47,816 bases of DNA from Planctomycetaceae bacterium (GTDB lineage Bacteria; Planctomycetota; Planctomycetia; Pirellulales; Thermoguttaceae). Location: assembly GCA_009778035.1 (NCBI GenBank), contig WRKP01000016.1:1-47816 (forward strand), read 5' to 3'. Below are positions 33,582 through 42,204 of the stretch, one piece after another (position 1 is the first letter of the stretch; every line of letters begins with the position of its first letter). Below the pieces are notes generated by a model. The model did no database searches and was not told where the DNA came from. It worked only from the letters and a program-made list of their open reading frames with translations. Position numbers and translations under genes: made by a program.

Positions 33582-35366
33582 ATGAAGACTTCTGATTCCG
33601 ACACTCCCCAAAAAGACGAAACCGTCAGCACTTTCCACAGCACGAGAGAATTCATCGAAGCCCTGGGCATCGCTCTCATCCTCGCATTCTTCTTCAAAGC
33701 CTTTGTCATCGAACTCTACGCCATTCCAACCGGCTCGATGGCCTCCACCCTTATGGGAAGACACAAAGACATCAACTGCGTCGTCTGCAATTTTCCCTTC
33801 CAATTAAGTGCCAGCAGCGAATCCAATGACGGCCAAGAAAGACCGTTGCCGAAAGACCAACTCCCCAAAGTCGTTGCCGGTACTTGCCCACAGTGCCAAT
33901 TCACGATGTACGTTGGCGATGATAATTTTGCCGGCGAAATATACATGTCCTACGGCGGCGACCGAATTTTCGTGAATAGAAGTCTCTTCAGTTTCCGCAA
34001 TCCAAGCCGTTGGCACGTTACCGTCTTTCGCTTTCCCGCCCAACCGCAAACAAATTATATCAAACGGCTCATCGGCGTCGAAAACGAAACGGTCAAAATC
34101 CGAAACGGTCAAGTTTTCGCCAAAAAAGACGGCAGCGAACATTTCGAAATCCAACGCAAACCGCTCCGCGTGCTGCATTCCCTGCTCCGTCCGGTCGATG
34201 ATAATGATCACGTCGTCCCGGAAATCCATGAACTCGGCTGGAATACCCGATGGTACAGCGATTCGCCGAATTGGCAACGCTCCGAGGATTATAAGTCATT
34301 TTCGGGAACGAACAGCACCGACGAGATTTCCTGGCTCAAATTCCGGTACATCACGGCAACGACGGAAGATTGGCGTCAACTCCTCCAGGGCAGATTGCCG
34401 GGGGGCGACCTCGCGGGCCGACCGCAACTCATTACCGACTCGCTGGATTACAATTCGTATATTGCCAGTTCGCCGCATGGCCGACAGTTGCGGATTCAGG
34501 AAGTCGAATCCGTGCTGCACGGAACGACACTGCAAACGCCCCGGCGGAATATGGACAGAAATAGCGGCGGAATCGGCCTAAATTGGGTCGGCGATTTGGT
34601 GGTTCAGTGTACTCTCCATGCGGACAAAGCCGAGGGCGTTGTGTCGTTTCGCTTGGTCAAGGGCGGAATCAATTTCCGGTGCGATATTGACCTTTCGGCC
34701 AGGACGGCAACTTTTTCGATACCCGGCGTGCCGGAATTTGAGGCATTTTCCGTGAACGTGCCGATGAGACCTGGGCGAAATCACGCGGTGATGTTTTGCA
34801 ATGTCGATGAGGAAATGCGGCTGGTCATCGACGGTCGGGAAATCGACACGCAGGGCCGTGGCCGATATGACTCGTTTGCGCTGGACGGCAGTTTGCTTTG
34901 TCGCAATCGGCGTCCGACGGTGCTTGATTTGGAGCCGGCGGCGATTGGTTTTCGGGACGGAGGTTCGATTCGCGTTGCCAATTTGAAAATTTTGCGGAAT
35001 ATGTATTACATTGCGAGTGATACATTAAACCGTGATATTTGCGATTTGGAACTTTCTCCGTTTCAGCACGGTTTTTCCGAGGAGAATGTCAAAAGGGTGT
35101 TGTCGTCGCCGGAATTTTGGGGCAATTTCGGCAAGACGCGTCAGCGGATATTCGAGTTGGGTCCTGACCAATTTTTGATGTGTGGGGACAACAGTGCGCA
35201 GAGTTTGGACAGTCGCCTTTGGACGAGTTATGCTATTCCGCATTATGTGCATCGGGAGCATTTGATTGGCGAGGCGATGTTTGTATTTTGGCCTCATGGC
35301 ATACGGATTCCTGGCACGCGTCTTGCGGTAATTCCGAACATTCCCAAAATGCGCTGGATAAATTGA
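33582..35366 (+). CDS. lepB: Signal peptidase I with CxxC insertion and long beta-rich insertion
   Basis: Signal peptidase I removes signal peptides from exported proteins at the outer face of the inner membrane. The 594-residue product has one N-terminal membrane helix (EALGIALILAFFFKAFVIE) followed by the catalytic serine in AIPTGSMASTLMG (Ser-52). The catalytic lysine is in NYIKRLIGVENE (Lys-161), and the box-E motif CGDNSAQSLDSRLW is near residue 550. Bacterial enzymes are usually 200-350 residues. Here INCVVCN...TCPQCQF adds a zinc-ribbon-like cluster at 66-105. Roughly residues 180-480 are an inserted, probably beta-rich domain (VSFRLVKGGINFRCDIDL; MRLVIDGREIDTQGRG) that recalls LamG/concanavalin-like folds. 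Long forms like this occur in planctomycetes. Confidence 0.92.
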   Translation: MKTSDSDTPQKDETVSTFHSTREFIEALGIALILAFFFKAFVIELYAIPTGSMASTLMGRHKDINCVVCNFPFQLSASSESNDGQERPLPKDQLPKVVAGTCPQCQFTMYVGDDNFAGEIYMSYGGDRIFVNRSLFSFRNPSRWHVTVFRFPAQPQTNYIKRLIGVENETVKIRNGQVFAKKDGSEHFEIQRKPLRVLHSLLRPVDDNDHVVPEIHELGWNTRWYSDSPNWQRSEDYKSFSGTNSTDEISWLKFRYITATTEDWRQLLQGRLPGGDLAGRPQLITDSLDYNSYIASSPHGRQLRIQEVESVLHGTTLQTPRRNMDRNSGGIGLNWVGDLVVQCTLHADKAEGVVSFRLVKGGINFRCDIDLSARTATFSIPGVPEFEAFSVNVPMRPGRNHAVMFCNVDEEMRLVIDGREIDTQGRGRYDSFALDGSLLCRNRRPTVLDLEPAAIGFRDGGSIRVANLKILRNMYYIASDTLNRDICDLELSPFQHGFSEENVKRVLSSPEFWGNFGKTRQRIFELGPDQFLMCGDNSAQSLDSRLWTSYAIPHYVHREHLIGEAMFVFWPHGIRIPGTRLAVIPNIPKMRWIN

Positions 35367-35394
35367 TGAAGTGCGCTGCAAGAGTCCGCCAGCC

Positions 35395-35688
35395 TCATTT
35401 CGGCGGCGGTGCCGTCGACTCCTCGTCCTCGTTAAACCGAATGGCAAACAATGCCGATATCGCCTCAATCACCTCGGCCGCATCCTCGCCAACCGCCTCC
35501 AACAACAAAGTCGTTCCATTGCTCGCTCCCAACGAAAGCAAATCCAACACGCTTCGGCAATCCGCAACCGCGTTGCCGTGCCGCAACCGCACCTCCGACG
35601 CAAATCCCCTGCACCGTTGAGCAATCATTGTACTCACCCTAGCATGAATTCCGCTACGGTTCAGAACGACAAGTTCCTTCGTCAGCAT
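35395..35688 (-). CDS. Phosphocarrier protein HPr
   Basis: HPr carries a phosphate between PTS Enzyme I and EIIA proteins. From the ATG at 35688 (MLTKELVVLNRSGIHARVST) the product is 97 residues with the phosphorylated histidine at exactly position 15 (SGIHAR). A serine sits at position 46 (CRSVLDLLSLGAS), the regulatory site in many HPr proteins. An AGAGGAAGG site lies just upstream. The tail is acidic (EDEESTAPPPK). It follows the EIIA gene by 72 bases on the same strand, so it may belong to its transcript. Whether it serves sugar uptake or a regulatory PTS-Ntr branch (ptsO-like) is not decided by sequence. It is convergent with lepB. Confidence 0.9.
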   Translation of the reverse strand: MLTKELVVLNRSGIHARVSTMIAQRCRGFASEVRLRHGNAVADCRSVLDLLSLGASNGTTLLLEAVGEDAAEVIEAISALFAIRFNEDEESTAPPPK

Positions 35689-35759
35689 CGCCTTCCTCTG
35701 TGATATTTGACCCGTTTGCAATCCGCTGAGCCTCCTTATAGTTTATTATTCCAAGTTCC

Positions 35760-36236
35760 CTATTTCCCAAACATATTGTTGTCGGCCTCTTCCAGCAACG
35801 AGAGGATGTCTTCTTTCGTTTTTGACTGTTTCAAAAACCTGCAAAAAGTATCGTCTTTTAACTGCCTTGTAATATGTTCCAGCGCACGGAGATGGTCGCC
35901 CGGTGCGTCCGGCGGGGAAATCAAGAGAAAAAACAGTTGCACTTTTTCGCAGTCGAGAGCCTCAAAATCAATACCGTCGGCACTGACCGCAACGCAGCCA
36001 ACGAGCCGTTTGACACTGGGATGTTTGGTATGCGGCACGGCAATCCCCCGCCCGATGCCAGTCGAGCCGAGTTCTTCCCGTTTGATGACCGCTTGAACGA
36101 TTCCTTCGTAATCTGCTTTTTTCATGCCGTCCGCGTCCAGAATTGCCTGCAGCATCTCGCGGATCACTCCGGGTTTATCGGTTGCACTTACTTCGGCCCT
36201 AACGGCATCGCTCAAAATAAAATCGGCAAACTTCAT
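35760..36236 (-). CDS. PTS EIIA (PtsN/fructose-type) domain protein
   Basis: The 158-residue product is a single EIIA domain of the fructose/mannitol/Ntr class. The phosphorylation site is His-69 in GIGRGIAVPHTKHPSV, and the supporting features REELGSTGIG and VQLFFLLISPPDAPGDHLRA are present. It is probably phosphorylated by HPr. Stand-alone EIIA proteins next to HPF and HPr usually belong to the regulatory PTS-Ntr system rather than to a sugar transporter, and no EIIB/EIIC is nearby. AAGGAG lies about eight bases before the ATG at 36236. It is the middle gene of hpf-EIIA-HPr. Confidence 0.9.
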   Translation of the reverse strand: MKFADFILSDAVRAEVSATDKPGVIREMLQAILDADGMKKADYEGIVQAVIKREELGSTGIGRGIAVPHTKHPSVKRLVGCVAVSADGIDFEALDCEKVQLFFLLISPPDAPGDHLRALEHITRQLKDDTFCRFLKQSKTKEDILSLLEEADNNMFGK

Positions 36237-36299
36237 TCGCCAACTCCTTTACATTTTTAGGTTAAATTGTCTTGTTTTGGTGTCTTGCTTTGGTTGTGT

Positions 36300-36350
36300 G
36301 GCATCAGACGCAGCGTCTGGATTCCGGCTTTGCCGAAACGACGGGTTGCG
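36300..36350. repeat. Short MITE-like fragment
   Basis: gcatcagacgcagcgtctgg then attccggctttgccgaaacg resembles the right arm of the MITE core. It sits between hpf and the EIIA gene, about 100 bases before the EIIA start. Confidence 0.4.
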
Positions 36351-36383
36351 ACGGGTCGCGAAATAGGTCTATTACTCATTCAT

Positions 36384-36704
36384 CTATTGTTCCTCATGGG
36401 GTCCGTGTTTCCCGCGTTCTTTCAGTTTTTCCTTGTGCTTTTTGATTTGTTGTTCCAATTTTGCGAGGACTTGGTCGAGGGAGCCGAAAAGGTCGCCGGA
36501 TTGATAACTGGCAACGAACACGCCTGCTTTTTCCGCGTTGACGGCAACTTCGAGTGCTGGTTCTTCGGGTTTTGCAAAGTCGACGACGGCATCAATGGCG
36601 GTCAATCGGTCGAAGAATCGTTTAATTTTATCAAGTTTTTGAACAATTCTTTCCTTTGTGGCATCATTTATTTCGCCGTGCCGGGCGGAAACATTGATTT
36701 GCAT
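36384..36704 (-). CDS. hpf: Ribosome hibernation promoting factor (short HPF/YfiA family)
   Basis: The 106-residue product begins MQINVSARHGEINDATKERI and continues with helix-strand-strand pattern of the HPF/RaiA family (KLDKIKRFFDRLTAIDAVVD, LEVAVNAEKAGVFVASYQSG, DLFGSLDQVLAKLEQQIKKH). It ends in a basic helix (KEKLKERGKHGPHEEQ). It is the short form, without the dimerising C-terminal domain of long HPF. It binds the small subunit in stationary phase and keeps ribosomes inactive. The two downstream genes on the same strand, EIIA and HPr, are classic neighbours of hpf in the rpoN region of proteobacteria, although rpoN is missing here. No SD is visible. Confidence 0.88.
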   Translation of the reverse strand: MQINVSARHGEINDATKERIVQKLDKIKRFFDRLTAIDAVVDFAKPEEPALEVAVNAEKAGVFVASYQSGDLFGSLDQVLAKLEQQIKKHKEKLKERGKHGPHEEQ

Positions 36705-36842
36705 TACAGGGAATTTGGGGAAAAACCAACTTGGACGGAGTTACGGGAGTTTCCGAACACGACCTTTTTTTCATTTTACCAAAAACGTGCCGCAAAACAA
36801 GAGGGCGGATTTTGCATGCAGGGCAACTGCAAGTTTCGCAAC

Positions 36843-36943
36843 AGGTAGGTTGCTGACCACCGGATGGCAACTGCGGTACTCCGCTCATCGAGCCTTCCAG
36901 TCGGCTGCGCCGACGCACCCGCCCGGCGGTCGGCTGCCTACCT
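36843..36943. repeat. 101-bp palindromic element, copy 2
   Basis: Same length and layout as 13464-13564: aggtaggttgctgaccaccg ... cggtcggctgcctacct. The left arm carries a few changes relative to copy 1 (gccgaccgccgggcgg to gctgaccaccggatgg), so its outer stem is weaker; the inner ccagtcggctgcgccgacgc is identical. It lies between hpf and the MCP gene (start side of hpf, end side of the MCP). Confidence 0.85.
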
Positions 36944-36987
36944 TTCTTTCCCTAACGCAAAACTTGCAGTCTCGTGGATTTTGCACC

Positions 36988-38739
36988 TCACTTGGCATTT
37001 TGCTGTAACGTAAACTGGCTGACCAGCCGCTGCAATGTCGATGCCATCACGGAAATTTCATTGGCCGCTGTGGCCGACTCCCCCGCCGAAGCCGTATTTT
37101 GCTGCGTTACCGTGTCAATCTGCTGCAAACCAACTGTTACCTGACTGACCCCCTGTGCCTGCTCGTTACTCGCAACCGCAATGCTCGCCACCAAATCGCT
37201 CGTCTGCTTAATCTGCTCGACCATCGTGTTCAAAACCTCAGCCGTATGCGTCGCAATCTCTCCGCCCTGCTCGATTTCCTTGCCGCTCTCCGTAATCAAA
37301 TCCGAAGTCTCACTTGCCGCTTTCGCACTCCGCGAAGCAAGATTTCGGACTTCTTCGGCAACGACCGCAAATCCCTTTCCGTGATGTCCCGCCCGAGCCG
37401 CTTCGACCGCCGCATTGAGTGCCAGCAAATTCGTTTGGAACGCGATGTCGTCAATCACCCGAATAACCCGTTGCACTTCGTTCGAGTTTTTCGTGATTTG
37501 CTCCATCGCTCGATTGAGGCGTCCCATTGCGGCCTGTCCATCATTTGCGGCAAGCGACGTTTTTTGCGCGAGGTCGCTTGCATTGGCCGCACTTTCCGCA
37601 TTTGTTTTTGTTTGGCTATTGATTTCGCCCATCGAGGCCGAAATCTGTTCCAAACTGGCCGCCGAGGCTTGCGAGCCGTTTGAAAGCGATTGCGAAACGC
37701 CGACGGATTCATTCGCCTTCGACACAATCAACCCGGAACTGATGTTGATTTCTCGCAACGTGGTGCCGACGTGCGAAATGACCTGATTGAGCGCATCGCC
37801 GACTTCGGTATAGGTTTCTTCCAGCGTTACGATTGCTTTCCATTGTTCCCCGATTTCGTCCGAACGCCGGGAAGCCTCCACGGCATTTTTCTTGATGGTT
37901 TCATCCAGGACGCAGTCGAAGCGAGCGGTCCAATCGCCCCGAGCGAGTTTTTGGACGATGAGACTGTGTATGGTACGGAAATTTTTCGCGAGGTACTGCA
38001 AAGTGCTGACGGTTGCGATCATGTTCCCGAGCACAAATCGGGAAATGTACACGAAAAACAGCACCATCACGACGATGTTGAATAATTGCAGGAAAAACGA
38101 TGCCGCACTGACGGTCGCGAGAGCGGTTTCGGCATTCCGCACGGCCTGCGATGTGCGTTGGTCTAATTGCTGGAAAAACTGCCGAACCTTTTGTTCGATT
38201 TGGTTTTCAAATTCCCGATAACTGCGGTCATAGAGCACGCGGAGAACGAACGTTTCGAGTTCCTCATTGGGCATCGGCGTCGCGGGCCCCGCAACAATTT
38301 CGCCTTGGTCGATGCTTTCCATCACTTGGATTTCGTAGAGTGCGAGTTCATCTGAAAGTTCCAGTGCTTCATCCATGATTTTGAGTTCCGCTTCGGAAAA
38401 CCCGAGATCGGCCATAATATCCAGTTGGCTTTTCTGAACGCCGGGAAACAACGGGAAATTGTCAGGCCGGGGAATATCACCGGCTTGCCAATCCAGGATG
38501 GCATTGTATTGGTTGAGGAATTCCGGGTTTCTTGTTGTGCTATAGGCTCTTGAAAAATTGGTCAAACTCGCGGAAGCATAGCGGAATTCTTCGGCAACTT
38601 GATACGATTGGTATCTATTGTCGGCAATTCGTGCTTTGGTTTCGGCAAAACGGTACGCCAGCCAGGTGAGGAACAGTTGCGTAACGAAAATCGTCATCAG
38701 AAAGACGACGATGTAGAAAAATTTGGAGCGAAGCGTCAT
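36988..38739 (-). CDS. Methyl-accepting chemotaxis protein
   Basis: From the ATG at 38739 ([18 protein letters not shown]) the product is 583 residues. The first membrane helix is followed by a periplasmic helical sensor of about 180 residues ([20 protein letters not shown] ... [19 protein letters not shown]). A second membrane helix is near residue 225 ([20 protein letters not shown]) and a HAMP-like linker comes next. The cytoplasmic signalling domain has the hairpin tip [23 protein letters not shown], then [15 protein letters not shown]. This tip contacts CheA and CheW. The C-terminal tail has no NWETF-type receptor pentapeptide. GAGAGG lies about 9 bases before the ATG, and a TTGACA-17-TACAAT promoter is upstream. 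The ligand is unknown. Confidence 0.92.
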   Translation of the reverse strand: MTLRSKFFYIVVFLMTIFVTQLFLTWLAYRFAETKARIADNRYQSYQVAEEFRYASASLTNFSRAYSTTRNPEFLNQYNAILDWQAGDIPRPDNFPLFPGVQKSQLDIMADLGFSEAELKIMDEALELSDELALYEIQVMESIDQGEIVAGPATPMPNEELETFVLRVLYDRSYREFENQIEQKVRQFFQQLDQRTSQAVRNAETALATVSAASFFLQLFNIVVMVLFFVYISRFVLGNMIATVSTLQYLAKNFRTIHSLIVQKLARGDWTARFDCVLDETIKKNAVEASRRSDEIGEQWKAIVTLEETYTEVGDALNQVISHVGTTLREINISSGLIVSKANESVGVSQSLSNGSQASAASLEQISASMGEINSQTKTNAESAANASDLAQKTSLAANDGQAAMGRLNRAMEQITKNSNEVQRVIRVIDDIAFQTNLLALNAAVEAARAGHHGKGFAVVAEEVRNLASRSAKAASETSDLITESGKEIEQGGEIATHTAEVLNTMVEQIKQTSDLVASIAVASNEQAQGVSQVTVGLQQIDTVTQQNTASAGESATAANEISVMASTLQRLVSQFTLQQNAK

Positions 38740-38772
38740 AGGAATTGGCCCTCTCACTAACTGGACCCCGGC

Positions 38773-38801
38773 ATTGTATAATTATGCCTTCCCGTTGTCA
38801 A
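38773..38801 (-). promoter_or_regulatory. Sigma70-type promoter for the chemoreceptor gene
   Basis: Minus strand: TTGACA (38796-38801), 17-base spacer, TACAAT (38773-38778), about 33 bases before the ATG at 38739. The same AT-rich stretch also offers TATAAT on the plus strand (38777-38782) toward mtaB, so it may be bidirectional. Confidence 0.65.
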
Positions 38802-38835
38802 GAGTCCAGGAATCGGTGCCGGGCGACTGCAAGCA

Positions 38836-40071
38836 ATGTATTTCCGCCTCCACACGCTCGGCTGCAAGGTCAATCAATACGAAACGCAACTCCTCCGCAC
38901 GGCTTTGCTGCAATGCGGCTGCACCGAAGCGGATGCAGCCGACTTTGCCGACATCGTCGTCGTGAATACCTGTACCGTAACGGCAGAAAGCGATGCCAAA
39001 AGCCGAAAAGCCCTCCGAAAACTCGCTGCCGAAAATCCCGGAGCAAAAGTTGTCGCGATGGGCTGTGCCGTTACACACCAACCCGACGCGATGCAGCAAA
39101 TCCGCGGCATTACCGAAATCGTTGCCGACAAGCAAACCGTGCCCGAATTCCTCCGCCAACTCGGGATTGCCGCATGGCCCAAAGGAATTGATGCTTTCGC
39201 GGATCGTCATCGGGCATTCGTCAAAATCCAAGACGGCTGTCAAGTCGGATGTGCATACTGCATTATCCCGAAAGTCCGTCCGACGCTGCATAGTCGGCCC
39301 ATCGAAGACATTTTGCCGGAAATCCAATCGCTGGCCAAAAATGGTTATCGCGAAATCGTGCTCACCGGCATTCATCTCGGTCATTACGCCCTTGGTTTGA
39401 CGGAACTTCTTCGCCGGGCGGTCGATTTGCCGGAAATGTTCCGATTGCGGTTATCAAGTCTCGAAGCGGTCGAAGTTTCCGATGAATTGATTGACCTGAT
39501 GCTGCGTTATCCCGACCGTATTTGTCCGCATTTGCATTTGCCGATGCAAAGCGGAAGTGATGCGGTGCTTCGGCGGATGAAACGGCGATGGATGAGCGAA
39601 ACTTATGCTCGGCGGTGCGAAGAAATTGCATCGCGGTTTGATCGGCTTGCATTAACGACGGACATTATCGTTGGTTTTCCGGGCGAGACGGCGGAGCAGT
39701 TTGAGGAGACTTGCCGGTTGGTTGAACGGCTACGGTTTGCAAAGGTTCATGTGTTTCGATTTAGTCCGCGTCGGGGGACGGAGGCGGCGATGTTGCCGGA
39801 ACGGATATCGGCAACGGAGCAGAAACGCCGGGCGAAAGTTTTGACGGTTTGTGCCGAAAAGTTGCGAAGGGACTTTGCCGAATCGCTTATCGGCAGTGTG
39901 GAAACGGTCTTATTGGAGACGGCAACGAGTGGAATGTGTGGTCGGTATATTGAGGTTAGCGTGCGGGAGCCGTTGGAATCGGGATCGCTCGTAGCGGTGC
40001 GGATTGAGTCGCTGGATGAAACCGGGACGTTAACGGCAACGCAAGAGTGCCGGGCAGGGCTCGGCGGCTAA
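38836..40071 (+). CDS. mtaB: tRNA t6A37 methylthiotransferase MtaB
   Basis: MtaB adds a methylthio group to t6A at position 37 of tRNAs, using two iron-sulfur clusters and SAM. The 411-residue product has the N-terminal MTTase domain with three cysteines (LGCKVNQYET, VVNTCTVT, AMGCAVTHQP). The radical SAM domain contains IQDGCQVGCAYCIIPKVR (cluster Cys x3), EIVLTGIHLGHY, HLPMQSGSDAVLRRMKR and TDIIVGFPGETAEQFEET. The C-terminus is a TRAM-like strand region. The CxxxCxxC spacing with IIP and the lack of a MiaB-like N-terminus favour MtaB (YqeV). It is divergent from the chemoreceptor gene with a shared AT-rich promoter region. Confidence 0.92.
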   Translation: MYFRLHTLGCKVNQYETQLLRTALLQCGCTEADAADFADIVVVNTCTVTAESDAKSRKALRKLAAENPGAKVVAMGCAVTHQPDAMQQIRGITEIVADKQTVPEFLRQLGIAAWPKGIDAFADRHRAFVKIQDGCQVGCAYCIIPKVRPTLHSRPIEDILPEIQSLAKNGYREIVLTGIHLGHYALGLTELLRRAVDLPEMFRLRLSSLEAVEVSDELIDLMLRYPDRICPHLHLPMQSGSDAVLRRMKRRWMSETYARRCEEIASRFDRLALTTDIIVGFPGETAEQFEETCRLVERLRFAKVHVFRFSPRRGTEAAMLPERISATEQKRRAKVLTVCAEKLRRDFAESLIGSVETVLLETATSGMCGRYIEVSVREPLESGSLVAVRIESLDETGTLTATQECRAGLGG

Positions 40072-40119
40072 CGGACTTTCGCCGGAATGGCAGTTTGAAA
40101 GTTTCCAAACAAGTCGGCT

Positions 40120-40147
40120 TTGCACTCCCGCCAAAATGGAATATAAT
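40120..40147 (+). promoter_or_regulatory. Promoter for M48 peptidase gene, likely leaderless
   Basis: TTGCAC (40120-40125), 16-base spacer, perfect TATAAT (40142-40147), then six bases and the ATG at 40154. The transcript should begin at or beside the start codon. Confidence 0.55.
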
Positions 40148-40153
40148 CGACAT

Positions 40154-42046
40154 ATGGATTTCTTCCAGCACCAAGCAAAGGCAAAAAGCCGAACGTTCCT
40201 GTTAGTCATCCTTTACTGCCTCGGACTGCTAGGACTAACAGCCGTGATCGTTGCCGTAACGCTCTTGGCCTGCCTCTTCGCAAATGTCGAGCCAAACCCG
40301 GAAATTATGTTCATCTGCATCGGAAGCATTCTCGGTATCGTCATTACCGGAACCCTCTGCAAAACAGCACAGATTTCCACAAACGGCGGACGCGGTGTGG
40401 CAGAATCACTCGGCGGACGCCAAGTTGCTGCCTCCACAGACAATCTCGCCGAACGGCAACTTCACAATGTCGTCGAAGAAATGGCACTCGCCGCCGGTGT
40501 TCCCGTTCCCACTCTCTACATTCTGGACAAAGAACGCAGCATCAACGCATTCGCCGCCGGATTTTCCCCAAATGCCGCCGTCATCGGTGTCAATCGAGGA
40601 ACTGTTGACCTCCTCTCACGCGATGAATTGCAAGGAGTCATCGCACACGAATTTTCGCACATCCTCAACGGCGATATGCGGATGAACATGCGGCTCATCG
40701 GCATTCTCTTCGGACTGCAGCAAATCACGCTTCACGGATACTATTGCCTGCGGTTTGCTCGGTTTATTGCTCCAGGCGGCGTGATCAATCTCCCCATCGC
40801 ATTCGCGGCGGCAACACTCGGTCTTGTGTTGATTTCGATCGGTTACATCGGCGTATTTTTCAGTGCCGTCATTCAAGCGGGAATTTCCCGGCAACGGGAA
40901 TATCTTGCCGATGCCTCTGCCGTGCAGTTCACTCGCAATCCCGGCGGGATCATCGGGGCTCTCAAAAAAATTGGAGCACCCAACATCGGCAGCAATGTAC
41001 ACCATCCGCGTGCTGCCGAGGCAACCCATCTTTTCTTCGGCAATACCTGCGGTCTGTTTTCGCTCGGCGAACTCCTGGCGACCCATCCTGACCTCACCAC
41101 GCGGATCAAGCGGATTGATGCCCGATTTGACGGGCGGTTTCCGCATATCGTCGATACCAGGCCGAAACCCAAAGTGTATGTCCACAAAAGCAAGACGGCC
41201 AACTTCCTGAAACACCAACCTCTGCAACAACCGACGACTGCCTCAAAGCAGTCGGTCATGGAGCATATCGGCGAATTGAACATCGCAAATGTGCTGACGG
41301 CGAGAGCATTGCTCGATGCTATTCCGCAGGATATTTCGTTTGCATCGGACAATCCGTTGACGGCACAGGCCGTTTTTTTTGCTTTGTTGCTTGATGCGGA
41401 CGAAGAGGTTCGGAATAGGCAATACAACCAAATCCAGTTTGCGGGTTCCGAGTTTTTGATGAAAGAGTCGCGTCGGCTTTATCCGCAAATGCGTTTGTTA
41501 TCGGAATGTGAGAGAATCCCGTTGGCACAGAGTGTGTTGGCAACGCTGCGGGAGATGACGGCACCGCAATACAGGAAGTTTTCACGGGTATTGGAACTGT
41601 TAATTTCTGCCGATCCAGGTACGAATTTGTTTGAGTACACGATTAAGGCGATGTTGCATCGTGATTTGGACATTCATTTTGGGTTGGCGAAGCAACTTTG
41701 TGTTCGTCATACGGCATTGTCATCGGTTCGTTTGCCGGTGGTAGCGGTATTATCTTATCTTGCATATGCTGGTCGGGCGGATCAAGCAAATTCGCGAGGA
41801 GCGTATGTTTCCGCGATGCGGGAACTTGGTTTATCGGGGGAGATGTTATTGCCTACGGAGGTAACGGCGCATCGCTTTGACAAATCGCTGCGTGTGTTAT
41901 CGGAAACATCGCCGGCATTGAAGAGGCGGATATTTATGGCGTGTATGACGTGTGTATCGCATGATGGGCAAATCACGTTACGGGAGGCGGGCTTGATTCG
42001 AGCGATTGCCGCAATGCTGGCGATTCCGATTCCGATGCTGGCGTGA
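40154..42046 (+). CDS. M48 family membrane metallopeptidase (HtpX-like) with long helical C-terminus
   Basis: The 630-residue protein starts MDFFQHQAKAKSRTFLLVIL, with two N-terminal membrane helices (residues ~14-50 and 55-70). The zinc site is IAHEFSHILNGDMRMN near residue 170, and REYLADASAVQFTRNP supplies the third ligand, as in HtpX-type peptidases. Two more hydrophobic stretches lie between (about 195-240). HtpX is about 290 residues. Here a further ~300 residues follow, mostly helical, ending CMTCVSHDGQITLREAGLIR, then AIAAMLAIP, a TerB-like pattern (DGxIxxxExxLxxxxA). It probably degrades or cleaves membrane proteins. The 5' end has a TATAAT box six bases before the ATG. Confidence 0.88.
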   Translation: MDFFQHQAKAKSRTFLLVILYCLGLLGLTAVIVAVTLLACLFANVEPNPEIMFICIGSILGIVITGTLCKTAQISTNGGRGVAESLGGRQVAASTDNLAERQLHNVVEEMALAAGVPVPTLYILDKERSINAFAAGFSPNAAVIGVNRGTVDLLSRDELQGVIAHEFSHILNGDMRMNMRLIGILFGLQQITLHGYYCLRFARFIAPGGVINLPIAFAAATLGLVLISIGYIGVFFSAVIQAGISRQREYLADASAVQFTRNPGGIIGALKKIGAPNIGSNVHHPRAAEATHLFFGNTCGLFSLGELLATHPDLTTRIKRIDARFDGRFPHIVDTRPKPKVYVHKSKTANFLKHQPLQQPTTASKQSVMEHIGELNIANVLTARALLDAIPQDISFASDNPLTAQAVFFALLLDADEEVRNRQYNQIQFAGSEFLMKESRRLYPQMRLLSECERIPLAQSVLATLREMTAPQYRKFSRVLELLISADPGTNLFEYTIKAMLHRDLDIHFGLAKQLCVRHTALSSVRLPVVAVLSYLAYAGRADQANSRGAYVSAMRELGLSGEMLLPTEVTAHRFDKSLRVLSETSPALKRRIFMACMTCVSHDGQITLREAGLIRAIAAMLAIPIPMLA

Positions 42047-42060
42047 GCAGGGCCAGATTG

Positions 42061-42204
42061 GATCGTGTTTCAAATTGGCCTGGCCGTCCCTCCGTCATCC
42101 CGGCGCAAGCCGGGAACCAGACATTGCGTGCGATACCTGTTCTTCTGGGTTCCGGCTTTCGCCGGAATGACGAAAACGCGTCCAGGGCAATTTGAAACAC
42201 GCTC
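42061..42204. repeat. 144-bp MITE copy; right end forms the rdgB stop codon
   Basis: Right flank TA at 42205-42206; the left flank is TG, probably a mutated TA. Left end gatcgtgtttcaaattggcc, right end read inward gagcgtgtttcaaattgccc, matching at 18 of 20 positions. Core: tcatcccggcgcaagccggg and ggttccggctttcgccgg. TA plus the element's G is the TAG of rdgB. Confidence 0.82.
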
